A stretch of 64,000 bases of DNA from assembly GCF_003369915.1 (NCBI RefSeq), contig NC_046676.1:15668001-15732000 (forward strand). Reading direction: 5' to 3'. Positions 1 through 9,491 of this stretch are shown one piece after another. The notes beneath the pieces were generated by a model. That model was given only the letters and a program-made list of their open reading frames with translations, ran no database searches and was not told where the DNA came from. This DNA comes from Drosophila miranda (Eukaryota > Arthropoda > Insecta > Diptera > Drosophilidae). The position numbers were made by a program, and so were the translations under genes. Numbering within the stretch: position 1 is the stretch's first letter; each line of letters starts with the position of its first letter.

Positions 1-915
1 GGTTTGGAACTGGTCCCAGCTTGCCGTATCCACTAAGTTTTATAGGTAAAAGCTCCCGCTATCTCTTGGCCGAAACTTTAAACGACATGTTTTATTGTAG
101 CCGAAATTGTACTCCGTCTGCTCGCATTATCTACACCTGGCGCTGTTTGTGAGGTCTAGTTTGAATCCACGCGCGGCTTTAAGACAGTGACTTGTGAGTA
201 ATTCCACTAGCAGTCTGCAGTCCTACTGTTTACTATGGTTACGATTTCTACTTATCGTACGAATGACCTAAGTAAATAGTGAGCAATAAAGCGCTAAGAT
301 TTTGAGTGGAAATGCACTTCTAACCTGAGTAAAAATGCTACTGGTAGTAGGATGTAGCTATGAATAAGAATGATACGAGTAATAACCTATAGGATATCTG
401 TAGACGTAAAAAAACTTCAAAAACTGTAAATAAACCGCACATTTTTACAAACAGCTGGTTTATTTGGCTAGGAACCATTCCAACAAAAAAGCCAAAACAA
501 ATTACCATACTCTATTTCGATATATGTTTGTATAAGATTAATGTAGGTAATTCTTCAGAATTTAAATAATATGATGAAATACGAGTATTAAAATACCAAA
601 ATTTTTCGCCCAGTTACGGCGTTATACTCCTTTAACATACTTTAATTGATAAACGTATAGATAGTGTTTGCACCCAAAACAAGAATTAATCAATATTCGT
701 ATAACCACAAACTTGATAGGGAATTTTTTGAGGGTTACGATTATTATTCACGCCTAGAAGGCAGGGTACACAATATTGCCTCGAAACATACCTAAATGAT
801 TATTATTTATTTGCTTAAATATATGTATGTATGATAAAAAAATTCATGTTTCATATTATATTAAAATTAGTTTGTGAACACAATTCTGGTATCTCTATTG
901 TCGTGGGTACCGCTA
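1..915. other. AT-rich flank and 3' end of first P450 gene
   Basis: I see no coding region in this stretch. It is AT-rich, and its only annotatable signal is a minus-strand AATAAA at 806-811, about 105 bases past the stop codon of the P450 at 916-2476. That hexamer is a reasonable polyadenylation signal for that gene. The first 400 bases have no ORF or repeat that I recognise and could be decayed mobile-element sequence, but nothing proves that. Confidence 0.5.
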
Positions 916-2476
916 TCATTTGTGTTTGCTAATCTCTTGCACCTTCAAGTATATGCCATTCGCCGGGCATAGCAGTATGTTCGATTTGACAAACTCAATT
1001 TTGGACTCCGTGCGTGGACAAACACTGAAGTGGAACCGTCTGAGTAGATTGACCAGGGCAATGCTGGTCTGCATCTTGCCGAAGCGCATTCCGATGCAGT
1101 TTCGCGGTCCATCGCCGAAGGGAAGCCAGGCAGCGGTGGGTCGCTGGGCCAGCTGATCTCCCATGAATCGCTCGGGGATGAATTTGTGTGGCTCTGGGTA
1201 TATGGCAGGATCGTGGTGAATGCCGTACACAGGTATTAGAAGCATCTGACCGGGCTCTATGTAGAAGTGCCGGTTGCCCTTGGCGGCATACAAGTTTTTG
1301 GATATGCGCGTGAGGTGCGGCAATGGGGGATACTTTCGCAGGGTCTCTGCAAGAATGGTATCATTATCGAAATTGCACGGTTGTCAGCTGTCAGCTGTTC
1401 ACTACATTACCTGCTATAACCAGCTCCATGTAGCGCAGCTCTTGCATGGAGTCGTATGTGAATTGTCCCTGATGCAGCTGCAGGGCAGCGTCGATTTCCT
1501 GCCTTAACTTGTCCTGGAGCTGCGGCTGGCGTGCCAGTTCATAGAGTGCGAATCCCAGGGTCGAGGCCGAAGTGTCGAAGCCGGCCGCAAAGAAGATGAA
1601 TGCCTGAGCAGCCATCTCCTCCAGAGTGAGCTCGCCGCGATGCTTCATTTCGATGAGGAGATTCATGAAATCGTTCCTGACAATTCCCTGTTCCTCCCTC
1701 AGCTTCACGGTCTCCTTCACAATGCCCAGGTAAAAGTCAGTGATGTCCTGATGGATCTGGCACATTCGCAGCCGGCGGGCCAGGTCAGGGAAGCTCTCGA
1801 TGAAGCCATCGATCAGCTGGTTGTGGCGCCGTTCGGTGAACGCCCGTCGACCCATCACGGCAAACTGGGCTGCGGGGTTCCGCAATCCATTGCACTCCAG
1901 GCCGAATACACAGCGGCCAATCACGTCGGAGGTGTATCTGCCCATGAGGTCACTGATCTCCAGGATGCCGCAGATGGCATTTACTGCCAGCTCGCCGCAG
2001 ACCTCGGCCAAATCCACGCCCACCTCGCATATGGTGGGGAACATGAACTTCATCTTGCCCGAAGCGAACGTGGGGGACATCTTGTGGCGCAGGGGCCGCC
2101 ACTTGGGTCCATCAATGCGAAAGAGGTGGCCGGTCAGAGGATCGTCACGTTCATTGTGGTACATGCCGCGATCCTCAAAGTTCGCAAAGTCCCTGATCAA
2201 CACCTCCTTGGCCAGATCCAGGTCCAGGACCAAAACCACAGGCCGCAGCATCATGTAGATGCCGGCAAAGGGCGCTCCGCTGTCCTTAAACCGTTCGTAC
2301 AGCGGCGTCACAATGTCCTTGAAATGCTTTGTCCTGCGAAGCCCATCCATGTTACCCATGGGAAAGGTGGGCCTGACATGCCCGATCCCGCGCCTGGCCC
2401 AGTAGCTCAGCCGCGTGCGCACATACCAGAAGCCAATGGCGAGGGTAATCAACAGCAGTGCAATCACATCCAGCAT
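916..2476 (-). CDS. Cytochrome P450, CYP6A subfamily, two exons, 498 aa
   Basis: Predicted microsomal P450 monooxygenase. Exon 1 is 1411-2476 and exon 2 is 916-1346. The 64-bp intron (1347-1410, GT..AG) is phase 1 and splits the Glu codon of the ETLR motif. The spliced product has an N-terminal membrane anchor (about residues 2-18), WRPLR in helix C (126-130), the I-helix oxygen-activation motif AGFDTS (298-303), ETLR of helix K (356-359) and the heme loop [10 protein letters not shown] with Cys439 as iron ligand. All catalytic landmarks are intact and the length is normal for CYP6. I chose the ATG at 2476. The open frame runs 10 codons further up, but only to a GTG preceded by an in-frame TAA. 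The membership of CYP6A is clear, while the exact orthologue is not. Next to Cyp6a13 it could correspond to the D. melanogaster pseudogene Cyp6a15P, but that is inference. A minus-strand AATAAA lies at 806-811. Confidence 0.93.
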
Positions 2477-3092
2477 TCTCCACCAGCGTTTCGCTTTCAA
2501 CTGCACTTAAAATTCGCCTGGTGGCAGTCAGTGGCGATTAGAGAAGCAGCAACTGGGGGCAAAGTCAGCGGCAACGTAAACAACCCAAACGGAGAAGATA
2601 ACCTCGAACTCAATACTTAGTGCATCGCAATCTAATGAAAACTCTGGCAAAGCTCCGAGCTTTGAGCGATGCGAAAGCGAATGAGAGAAGCAACAAGAGG
2701 CGAAAAAACGGCATTCAGACATGCCTATCGTTGATCTTGAAAAATTCAATGCAAAGAGGCGGCTAAAAAATTGTGTACGTCCGCTGTCTCTCTGGAGATA
2801 ACAAGCTACTAACAGCTGATCGATTACACTGCAATTTAGAAGAAATATTCTTAATTTTTATTTACTCTGCAATGCTCTCTTACATGAATTTCTCTTAATA
2901 TTCCTATGCTCTTATGAGTGCAATGAGTGCACTGTGAGGGTGTTTGCTTCTTAAAGCGCAGTGCTTTTGTCTGGCTCTCCGCTCACTTTATATTTCGTAT
3001 TTCTCTCTTTGTGTCTAAAGCTCTTTATTAATCAGATAAAGGGCCTTGTGCATTTGTAGATAACATGCAATTTTGGAAGTCACTATCATATA
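2477..3092. other. Intergenic spacer between two P450 genes
   Basis: This 616-bp spacer holds the promoter side of the 498-aa P450 and the 3' end of the Cyp6a13 orthologue, both on the minus strand. A minus-strand AATAAA at 3024-3029, about 64 bases beyond the Cyp6a13 stop, is the likely polyadenylation signal. I could not find a convincing TATA box or TCAGT initiator for the 498-aa gene here, unlike its neighbours. Confidence 0.5.
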
Positions 3093-4574
3093 TTAGGGTG
3101 CGGCCAGTTTTTCCATTATCAGGTGAATACCTTCTTGGGTTCCTATAAGAAACGTCCGACTGGAGAACTTCAATGGGATCTGTGTACGCTCGGATTGGCG
3201 GAATTGGAAATCGCGTAGAATGTAGGTAATTCCAATTTTCACCTGCATTTTCCCGAAGCGCTCTCCGATGCAATTACGTGGACCTTCGCCAAATGGCAAG
3301 TAGGCCATCGGGTGACGGGCCTTTACCTGATCCGGTTCGAAGCGACTTGGGTCAAAGTTTTCCGGCTCTGGATAAAGCTCTGGGTCGTGCTGTATGCTGT
3401 GCACGGGGATCATCACTCTCGTGCCTGGCTCCAAAGTAAGTCTGCTGTCCGGCACAGCATATTTTTTGGTAGTTTGTCGCACAATATGCGGCAGTATGGG
3501 GTACTTTCGTAGTGTCTCTGCCACAACTTGATCCAGGTACGGCATCTCCTGAATAGACTCATATGTCAGCTGGTGATTGTTCTTGGCTAGAACCTCTAGG
3601 ATTTCACTGCGCAATCTGTCCTGAACATCGGGGTTCAAGGCCAATTCATATAGGCAGAAGGACATTGTTGTCGAGGAAGTGTCAAAGCCGGCCAGGAAGA
3701 ACACCATGGCTTGAGCGGCAATCTGTTCGAAGGACAGCCCATCCTTGGTCCCCTCTTCCCCCAGATCCATTAGCAGTTGTATCAAATCACTGCGCTGCAC
3801 ATTCTCCTTCTTCCTGTAGGCCAGTGTCTGGCGGACTGTGTCCAAGAAGAACTCGCTCACCTCGGGGCGGAAGAGGCGCATATGTAGCATCCGCGCCAAT
3901 TTGGGCTGGGCAAACATGAAGCCCTGCACCATGCCCGTGTGAAGCGGATTAGTGGTCACTGAACGGCCCATGCGACGGAATTCCGAATTGGGATCGTTGA
4001 GGCTGTTGCACTCCAGGCCAAAAGCACAGCTTCCAATGACATCTGTGCTAAAGCGAGCACACAAGTCCTTGGCCTCTATTTCACCCACTTGCAGCTCGCA
4101 AGCCTGGGTGAGCTTTTCCCCCACGCTCAGCATGGTGGGGAACATAAACTTCATCTTTCCGGAGGTGAAGACCTGCGTCAGGTTCTGTCGCAGCCAGCGC
4201 CACTCGGGCCCGTCCAGGAATAGAAGGTTTCCCGTCAACGGATCGTCCTTAACATTGTGAAAGAGTCCACGGTCCGCGAAGCTGTTAAAATCACTTATCG
4301 TTATTTTTTTAATCAGTTCCAGGTCCATCACAAAGAAAGCTTTGCTAAAGAAGGTGAAGTAGCCGCAGAAGCGTTCTGTTTTGCTGAACTTTTCATAGAT
4401 TCGACGATTGATGTCTGTCCAGTGTAGCCCCTTGCCAAGGCCACTCATGTTGCCAAGGAAAAGTACAGGCTTTTCCCCGGCCACGCCTTTGCGACGCCAG
4501 TAGTCATAATGCTCAAGCAGCCGGGAATAAATCAGAGCTCCAGCAACGAGAACGAGAGCCAACAGCGTCCACAT
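3093..4574 (-). CDS. Cyp6a13: Cytochrome P450 6a13 orthologue, intronless, 493 aa
   Basis: Predicted ER-bound P450 monooxygenase. I recognise it as the Cyp6a13 orthologue by its overall sequence, including the LHWTDIN..RIY block, SFADRGLFHNV, the WRWLRQNLTQVFTSGK block and the EGPRNCIGERFG heme loop. The 493-aa length agrees with the family member I remember. Landmarks are an N-terminal anchor (residues 2-18), WRWLR (125-129), I-helix AGFDTS (295-300), ETLR (353-356), and FGEGPRNCIG with Cys435 binding heme. I chose the ATG at 4574. The frame stays open 9 codons further upstream, but that extension starts with TTG and overlaps the initiator. The gene has no intron, whereas the three other P450s here carry one in the Glu codon of ETLR, so this is intron loss in this gene or an older difference. 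A TATA/Inr promoter sits directly upstream, and the stop codon of the next P450 lies only about 190 bp away. Confidence 0.95.
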   Translation of the reverse strand: MWTLLALVLVAGALIYSRLLEHYDYWRRKGVAGEKPVLFLGNMSGLGKGLHWTDINRRIYEKFSKTERFCGYFTFFSKAFFVMDLELIKKITISDFNSFADRGLFHNVKDDPLTGNLLFLDGPEWRWLRQNLTQVFTSGKMKFMFPTMLSVGEKLTQACELQVGEIEAKDLCARFSTDVIGSCAFGLECNSLNDPNSEFRRMGRSVTTNPLHTGMVQGFMFAQPKLARMLHMRLFRPEVSEFFLDTVRQTLAYRKKENVQRSDLIQLLMDLGEEGTKDGLSFEQIAAQAMVFFLAGFDTSSTTMSFCLYELALNPDVQDRLRSEILEVLAKNNHQLTYESIQEMPYLDQVVAETLRKYPILPHIVRQTTKKYAVPDSRLTLEPGTRVMIPVHSIQHDPELYPEPENFDPSRFEPDQVKARHPMAYLPFGEGPRNCIGERFGKMQVKIGITYILRDFQFRQSERTQIPLKFSSRTFLIGTQEGIHLIMEKLAAP

Positions 4575-4599
4575 GCTTCCGTCTACTCGATTAAAATGC

Positions 4600-4630
4600 A
4601 ACTGACTCTCGAAACCGGTTCGGTTTTTAT
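4600..4630 (-). promoter_or_regulatory. TATA plus initiator core promoter of Cyp6a13
   Basis: On the minus strand an ATAAAA box (4625-4630) is followed 27 bases later by a perfect Drosophila-type initiator TCAGTT (4600-4605), which places the start site near 4603. The 5' UTR would be about 29 nt, ending at the ATG at 4574. The distance and consensus match known TATA/Inr spacing in flies. The start site itself is inferred, not observed. Confidence 0.75.
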
Positions 4631-4764
4631 GGAAAGCTCTGTAAGTTCTCTCTTGCTAAAATTGTATCTCCCTGCCTACTCGGGTGCTTTCACATATTGC
4701 GCATTTATTACAAACGGAATGTTTTATGTATTTCTAGAGTGTAACAAACAAAACTTATCAGATA

Positions 4765-6350
4765 CTAGATACGCTCCACTCTCAGGTGAATCCCATTCTT
4801 CGTCGTTAGAGGAAAAGAGCGAGTATCTAGAATCAGAGGACTTTCGGTACGCTTGGAGATGCCGAACTTAAAGCGCCGAAGCAGTGACACCAGACCAATC
4901 TTGGCCTGAATCTTCCCGAATCTCAGTCCTATGCAGTTACGGGGTCCGTCCCCAAAGGGTAAATAGGCCATCGGATGACGAGACTTCACTTGATCCGCCT
5001 CGAAGCGACTCGGATCGAAACGCTCGGGCTCCGGATATATTTCAGGATCGTGATGAATGCTGTGGACTGGTATTAACACGGTTGTTCCCTTGTCAATGGT
5101 GATGTCCGTGTTGGGGACTTTGTAGTTCTGATTGGCCTCTCGTATGAGTTGAGGAACAATGGGATGATTCCGGAGGGTTTCTGTAAACATATGCTGGTTA
5201 GAATTGTATGTACTATTTGCACGGATAGGTGCTTACCTGCTAAGACTTTTTCTAGGTAGTTCATCTCTGCTAAGGCATCATATGTTATCTCCCCTCCTTC
5301 CACATTCTTGAGAACAGCATCGACTTCCTCCCTAACGCGGCGCTGAATATCGGGATGCTGGGCCAATTCATACAAACAGTAGGCCATTGTACTCGAAGAA
5401 GTCTCAAATCCAGCTAGGAAGAATACGAAAGCCTGGGCAGCCATTTGCTCGATAGTCAAGCCATGGGAAAGATCAATAACCTTTCCTTGTTTAGCAGCCT
5501 CTTGGTTCTCAGCACGCAATTCAATCAACTCATCGAGGAAATCGTTTCGCTTAATGCCATTCTTCATACGATAGTCGACGGTGTTTTTTACAGCGTTCAT
5601 AAAAAACTCCGATACATCATCGGGTAAGATTTTCATGCGCAATTTTTTGGCTAATTTTGCATTGGTAAACACAAAAAATTGCACTATTGGGGAGTGGCGC
5701 GGTTTCTCGAAGATCATTCGTCCCTTTGACCGGAATTCCGCCTTGGGATCACTCAGACTGTGGCACTCCAGGCCAAATGCACACGTGCCTATTACATCTG
5801 TCGTAAACCTGGCACAGATATCCTTGATTTCCACATCGCCATCGTCCACCTTTGCAGCACTCACGGCCTTGTCCATGGCTGCGGCCAGACGATGGCCAAC
5901 CTCAACGACCACTCCAGACATATGCTTGATCTTTCCAGAAGTGAAAACGGGCGTCAGCTTATGCCTCATCGAACGCCACTCGTCGCCCTCCAGAGTCAGC
6001 AGGTGACCCGTCAACGGATCATCTCTCACATTATTAAACACTCCACGATCTTGAAAGTATTGAAAATCTTTGATCAGCACTTGCTTTATCAAATCCAGAT
6101 CAATGATGAGAGCGGACCTCTTGAAGAAAGTGAACATTCCTGCAAAGGGCGCGACGCCCTTGAATTTATCGTAGATCCTCTGGTTAATGTCACGAAAATG
6201 GTACTTCGTTCCGATTCCTTTCACATTTCCTATCAGCGGGAGAGGGCGTTCATTAGGCACTCCCTTTCTTTCCCAGTAGCTATAGGTATTTCGGTAGAAA
6301 TTGTAGACCAGCGCCAGGGCCATGCCCAGCAAAGCAAATGTTAACATCAT
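4765..6350 (-). CDS. Cytochrome P450, CYP6A (Cyp6a14-like), tandem copy 1, 509 aa
   Basis: Predicted microsomal monooxygenase. Exon 1 is 5237-6350 and exon 2 is 4765-5180, with a 56-bp GT..AG intron (5181-5236) in the Glu codon of ETLR. The protein has an N-terminal anchor (residues 2-18), an ERPLPLIGN hinge, WRSMR (125-129), I-helix AGFETS (313-318), ETLR (372-375) and a [10 protein letters not shown] heme loop with Cys454. Two ATGs start the frame, and the first (6350) is used here. The length and position next to Cyp6a13 suggest Cyp6a14, but I could not check this, so no symbol is given. Residue 376 is Asn (ETLRN), where the other three P450s have Lys. A minus-strand AATAAA lies at 4704-4709. 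The only other close relative in the window is the paralogue at 9492-11077, which differs at 18 of 509 residues. Confidence 0.93.
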
Positions 6351-6386
6351 GGTGATCGAACCTCACTTGTTCCACTCGTAGCAAAC

Positions 6387-6421
6387 ACTGTCAGATCTGC
6401 CTCAGAGTGTGCGTTATATTA
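6387..6421 (-). promoter_or_regulatory. TATA plus ACAGT initiator, P450 tandem copy 1
   Basis: The minus strand reads TATAA at 6414-6418 and an ACAGT initiator with its start A near 6389, a spacing of 29 bases. The predicted 5' UTR is 39 nt. The block from the ATG to beyond the TATA box is identical in the duplicated gene, so both copies probably began with the same promoter. Start-site placement is inferred from the motifs. Confidence 0.6.
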
Positions 6422-6874
6422 GCACCTTTTTGATGTCGTAGAAGAAAGCTTTCAGATAAAAAATTCACGAAGAGAGATTAATACATTTCTGTATACATAT
6501 ATTTATAAACAAAATGATTATACCTATGTACATATGTATACGTATACCTTTGTGCCTACATGTAAATAGTTTGAAATTCATGAAATATGTTTGCAAAAAT
6601 CAATATACATATATGATAGACTATCAGCGAAGCGTGCCAGTCGTTAATTTGCTTGGTAGCTTTTCGTAATCACCTCTCTTTTGATCAAAGCTTTTGGTTC
6701 TTCGCTTAACTTTCTCTCAAAATAATAACGCAGAGAGAACTAGATTTTTTCCCTCTTGATTCCAGTACAAATGTCTATCATAAAGACGTATTATTTATAT
6801 TATGTACGCATATCAGTTTTGTTTTGATCGTCATTTTCTTCGAAGAGCAAGATCATAGAGAGAGCGATAGAGAG

Positions 6875-7036
6875 ATAGATTCGACGATTGATGTCCGTCC
6901 AGTGTAGACTGCAGGCTTCTCCCCGGCTACGCCCCTGCGACGACAAAAGCAACGGGCATAAATCAGAGCTCCAGCAACGAGAATGAGAGTAAACAGCGTC
7001 CACATGCTTCTGTCCACTCGATTGAAATGCAACTGA
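6875..7036 (-). pseudogene. Truncated 5' fragment of Cyp6a13 (duplication scar)
   Basis: This stretch matches the first part of the Cyp6a13 orthologue (4395-4605). It includes the initiator (7031-7036), the 5' UTR and the ATG at 7003-7005, followed by an N-terminus that reads MWTLFTLILVAGALIYAR against MWTLLALVLVAGALIYSR in the intact gene. Two internal deletions, about 37 and 20-25 bp compared with the intact copy, then disrupt it. The homology stops at the duplication breakpoint after the LHWTDINRRIY block, so most of the enzyme was never copied. It cannot encode a P450. The TATA box that should lie 27 bp upstream is now at 9346-9351, beyond the inserted element. Confidence 0.9.
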
Positions 7037-7278
7037 CTCTCTAACAGTGCTGCCAGGTTTTCAGAGTCAATATAAGGTAGATTAAAACAAAAATATATAC
7101 TAAAAGTGGCTAAAACCGAAAATAAACAAACAAATTAAGCTCAACTAAATACACCCAAAAATATAAATCGCTTACTATAGTGATTTTTGTTATACTAGCT
7201 ATAGCTTAAGTATCCAGCTCTTGACTGTTATAGTGCTTGTCGTTTTTTGAAATCTAAATATTTTAATGGCAATTCTTT

Positions 7279-7375
7279 GAGAGTGAAATAGGTGAGATGG
7301 TTTACTTTTCCGAACACTTCTTTATTCAACTGATGTGCCATTTTAGAATGATCCAGCGTCGATCTACATACTTTT
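7279..7375 (-). repeat. Direct repeat, left copy (candidate LTR remnant)
   Basis: This segment of about 97 bp is repeated in the same orientation at 9176-9271 with few differences. The pair brackets the gypsy-type coding remnants, as two LTRs would. It is short for an LTR, so it may be only the conserved part of a decayed one. Strand is given to match the pol remnant. Confidence 0.6.
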
Positions 7376-7838
7376 TCATGTGGCCGTATCTTCGGTATTT
7401 TCCTGGAGGGGCCGTACATTTATGGATTCTAGGTATGCCGTATTGGCTGATATAGGTTGTAATGGAACTGCCGTACTGAGTGATAGGGGCTATCCTACCG
7501 GGATACTTGAAAACCTTCTACATCTTTTAACAAAAACCTGTAATTTCTTAAAACTTTTTCGATTACATAGGAGCCTTTGTTTTTGGGGATTAATTTTGTA
7601 GATGCTCCCACTGTTCAATCAACATTTTTAACCATCACATAGCCCTTGTCATATTGCTTTTTGTTGCATGCTTTTATATCTCTATATAATTCGCCGCTTT
7701 GTCTCCTAATTCTGTTAGATCTTTGTTTTCTTGTACTTCATTTAACTCTTATTGTTTTTCTTTTAATTCATCTACAATTTTTCCTCTCTTCCGAATAAAA
7801 GTTTACAGGGCACTTGTTTTGTGCTCCTGTTCTGTGTT

Positions 7839-9147
7839 TTATTTAATGCATGTTCTACTTTGTCTATCACTGCATCCCAATGTATACCCTTTTCTGGTTC
7901 TACTAATTTCGCTTTTCAATTTTTCTTTAACGTTTGGTAACCAATAACTTTTGTTAATTATGTTTATCTTTTTGTCTCTATCTATGTGTCCTATTTCGGT
8001 GTTATATTTATATAAAACGTGGTCTTCCATTTCTGTTGGAACATAGAATAATAATCTTCCGTCAATAGTCTTCCTGTAAACTACACCGTTTCTCATTTCG
8101 AAAAGCTTGTGTTAATTTTCTTCTAACTATTGCTAAATTTGTTTAACTTTATGATCCTTGTCTTGGCAAATAACTAACGTGTCTTCAAACGTATTTGTTT
8201 CTACTATCAGAATATTTGTGCATCTACTCAGCGCATCTACATGTTGCATTCTGCTGCCTTCTCTATAACTCAGCTCAAAATCATAATTTTGCAGCTCTAA
8301 AGCCCATCTAGCAACACGCGGATTGAGTTCAATTTTGTTGAGCGTTAGCGTAAGGGAATTGCAATCAGTCACAATCTTGAACCGTTTTCCATTTAAATAT
8401 ATGCAAAACCTGCGCAATGCGTAAATAATTGCCATTGTTTCCAGCTCAAAGCTGTGATATTTTGATTCCGCTGCAGTTGTTCGCTTGGAAAAATAAAAAA
8501 TTGGATGCAGTTTTCCGTCGCTTTCTTTTGAAGTAACACTGCCCCGAAGCTAAGAGCGCGTGCATCACAGTGCAGTTCTATCTCGTCTTTATGATTATAA
8601 ATTGATAAAATGGGTACCTGCATTAACATTTCCTTCAGCATTGTAAAGCAATTTAATTCGTTCACCAAATGGAAATTTGGTATTCTTTCTCAAAAGATCG
8701 TAAAGCGGTTTTGCAACAGTTAAGAAATCTTTTATAAATCTCCTGAAGTAGGAGCATAAGCCGAGAAAACTTTGCACAACCTGTACTTTGTCTGGGATTG
8801 GAATATTTTTGATTGCTTCTAATCTCTGTCATATGCTGTTATACCTTGCCTATTTATTAAAAACCCCAGATATTTTATGTTTGATCGTAAAAACTCACAC
8901 TGCTGCCAAACATTATGTCCTCCATGTAAACCATAACTTTATTATCTCTAATCAAATCATCGAATATCTTGTTAACGAACCTTTGAAACACAGCTGATGC
9001 CGTTTTCACACCCTGCGGCATTCTGAGGAACTCAAATTGTACTAAAGGTGTTAAAAACGATGTATATTTAATTGATTCATCATTAAATCCTGACAGCCAC
9101 CTCTTTAGTTGCACTACCGAGAATTGGTTTAATTGGATGTCGCACAT
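7839..9147 (-). pseudogene. Ty3/gypsy-type retrotransposon pol fragment, disrupted
   Basis: Read on the minus strand, the fragments follow normal pol order. They are a reverse transcriptase segment (8875-9147) with FLRMPQGVKTASAVFQRF and a YMEDI motif in place of YMDDI, then the RT thumb/connection (8595-8777, FLGLCSYFRRFI). RNase H comes next (8133-8668, ending in RMQHVDALSR), followed by an integrase zinc-binding-like segment (7839-8096). The open frames shift between pieces. Gag, protease and most of the integrase core are missing, so it is non-functional. The RNase H ending resembles the mdg3/micropia lineage, from memory. The sequence between 7376 and 7838, where the integrase core should be, has no recognisable domain. 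Confidence 0.85.
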
Positions 9148-9175
9148 TGTGAGTAGGGCCCACTTCTGAGATTGC

Positions 9176-9295
9176 GAGAGTGAAATAGGTGAGATGGTTT
9201 ACTTTTCCGAACACTTCTTTATTCAACTGATGCGCCATTTAGATTGATCCAGCTTCGATCTACATACTTTTCGGTATATATATATATATATATAT
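9176..9295 (-). repeat. Direct repeat, right copy, followed by a TA run
   Basis: Positions 9176-9271 match 7279-7375 in direct orientation. A perfect TA dinucleotide run follows at 9275-9295. If this is the 5' LTR of the minus-strand element, reverse transcriptase coding begins only about 30 bp away, which implies that the leader, gag and protease were deleted. Confidence 0.6.
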
Positions 9296-9491
9296 CTTTG
9301 GTATTGGCCTATAGGCTAAACTGGCAGCACTGCTCTCGGTTCGGTTTTTATGGAAAGTTCTCTCTTACAATAATGTAATTCTCTGATGTTCTCGAATGCG
9401 TCGCTAGTAATGGGCTTACCTCCGCCGACTCCTATCACAAACGAAATCTTTTATGTATTTCTAGAATATAACAAACAAAACTTATCAGATA

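Larger units (their letters stand above)
4395..6874. repeat. Tandem duplication, unit 1 (about 2.48 kb)
   Basis: This unit runs from inside Cyp6a13 through the P450 at 4765-6350 and its upstream region. Unit 2 starts at 6875 with the same ATAGATTCGACG junction sequence. Coding positions in the two units differ by a constant offset of 4727, made up of 2480 for the unit plus the later insertion minus small deletions. The copies match across both exons, the intron (56 of 56 bases), the core promoter and several hundred bases upstream, for example around 6780-6850 against 11470-11550. A short ATAGAT/ACAGAT homology at the junctions fits a microhomology-mediated or unequal exchange origin; that mechanism is inferred. 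Confidence 0.85.
7045..9332. mobile_element. 2.29-kb inserted element with 12-bp terminal inverted repeats
   Basis: The left end reads CAGTGCTGCCAG (7045-7056) and the right end is its exact reverse complement, CTGGCAGCACTG (9321-9332). Comparison with the uninterrupted Cyp6a13 promoter shows the insertion went into CTCTCGAA. The left flank is CTCTCTAA (7037-7044), one change from that octamer. The right flank, CTCTCGGT, fits the same octamer followed by a small deletion. An 8-bp target duplication with such termini suggests a P- or hAT-superfamily DNA transposon; I cannot tell which. No transposase is recognisable. Internally it contains a gypsy-type pol fragment, so it is a nested composite or a non-autonomous carrier. 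Confidence 0.75.

Noticed and set aside
2477..2506. Ten-codon N-terminal extension of the 498-aa P450
   Set aside because: The extension begins with GTG, not ATG, and is preceded by an in-frame TAA; the ATG at 2476 starts directly at the membrane anchor as usual.
1640..2620. 326-codon open frame on the plus strand
   Set aside because: It lies antisense to exon 1 of the 498-aa P450, whose minus-strand frame has all P450 motifs; the plus frame has none and is a shadow.
4575..4601. Nine-codon N-terminal extension of Cyp6a13
   Set aside because: The upstream codon is TTG and overlaps the predicted initiator; the ATG at 4574 gives the expected 493 aa.
7045..9332. Intact autonomous transposon
   Set aside because: The ends are well preserved, but no transposase is present and the retroelement inside is truncated and frameshifted.
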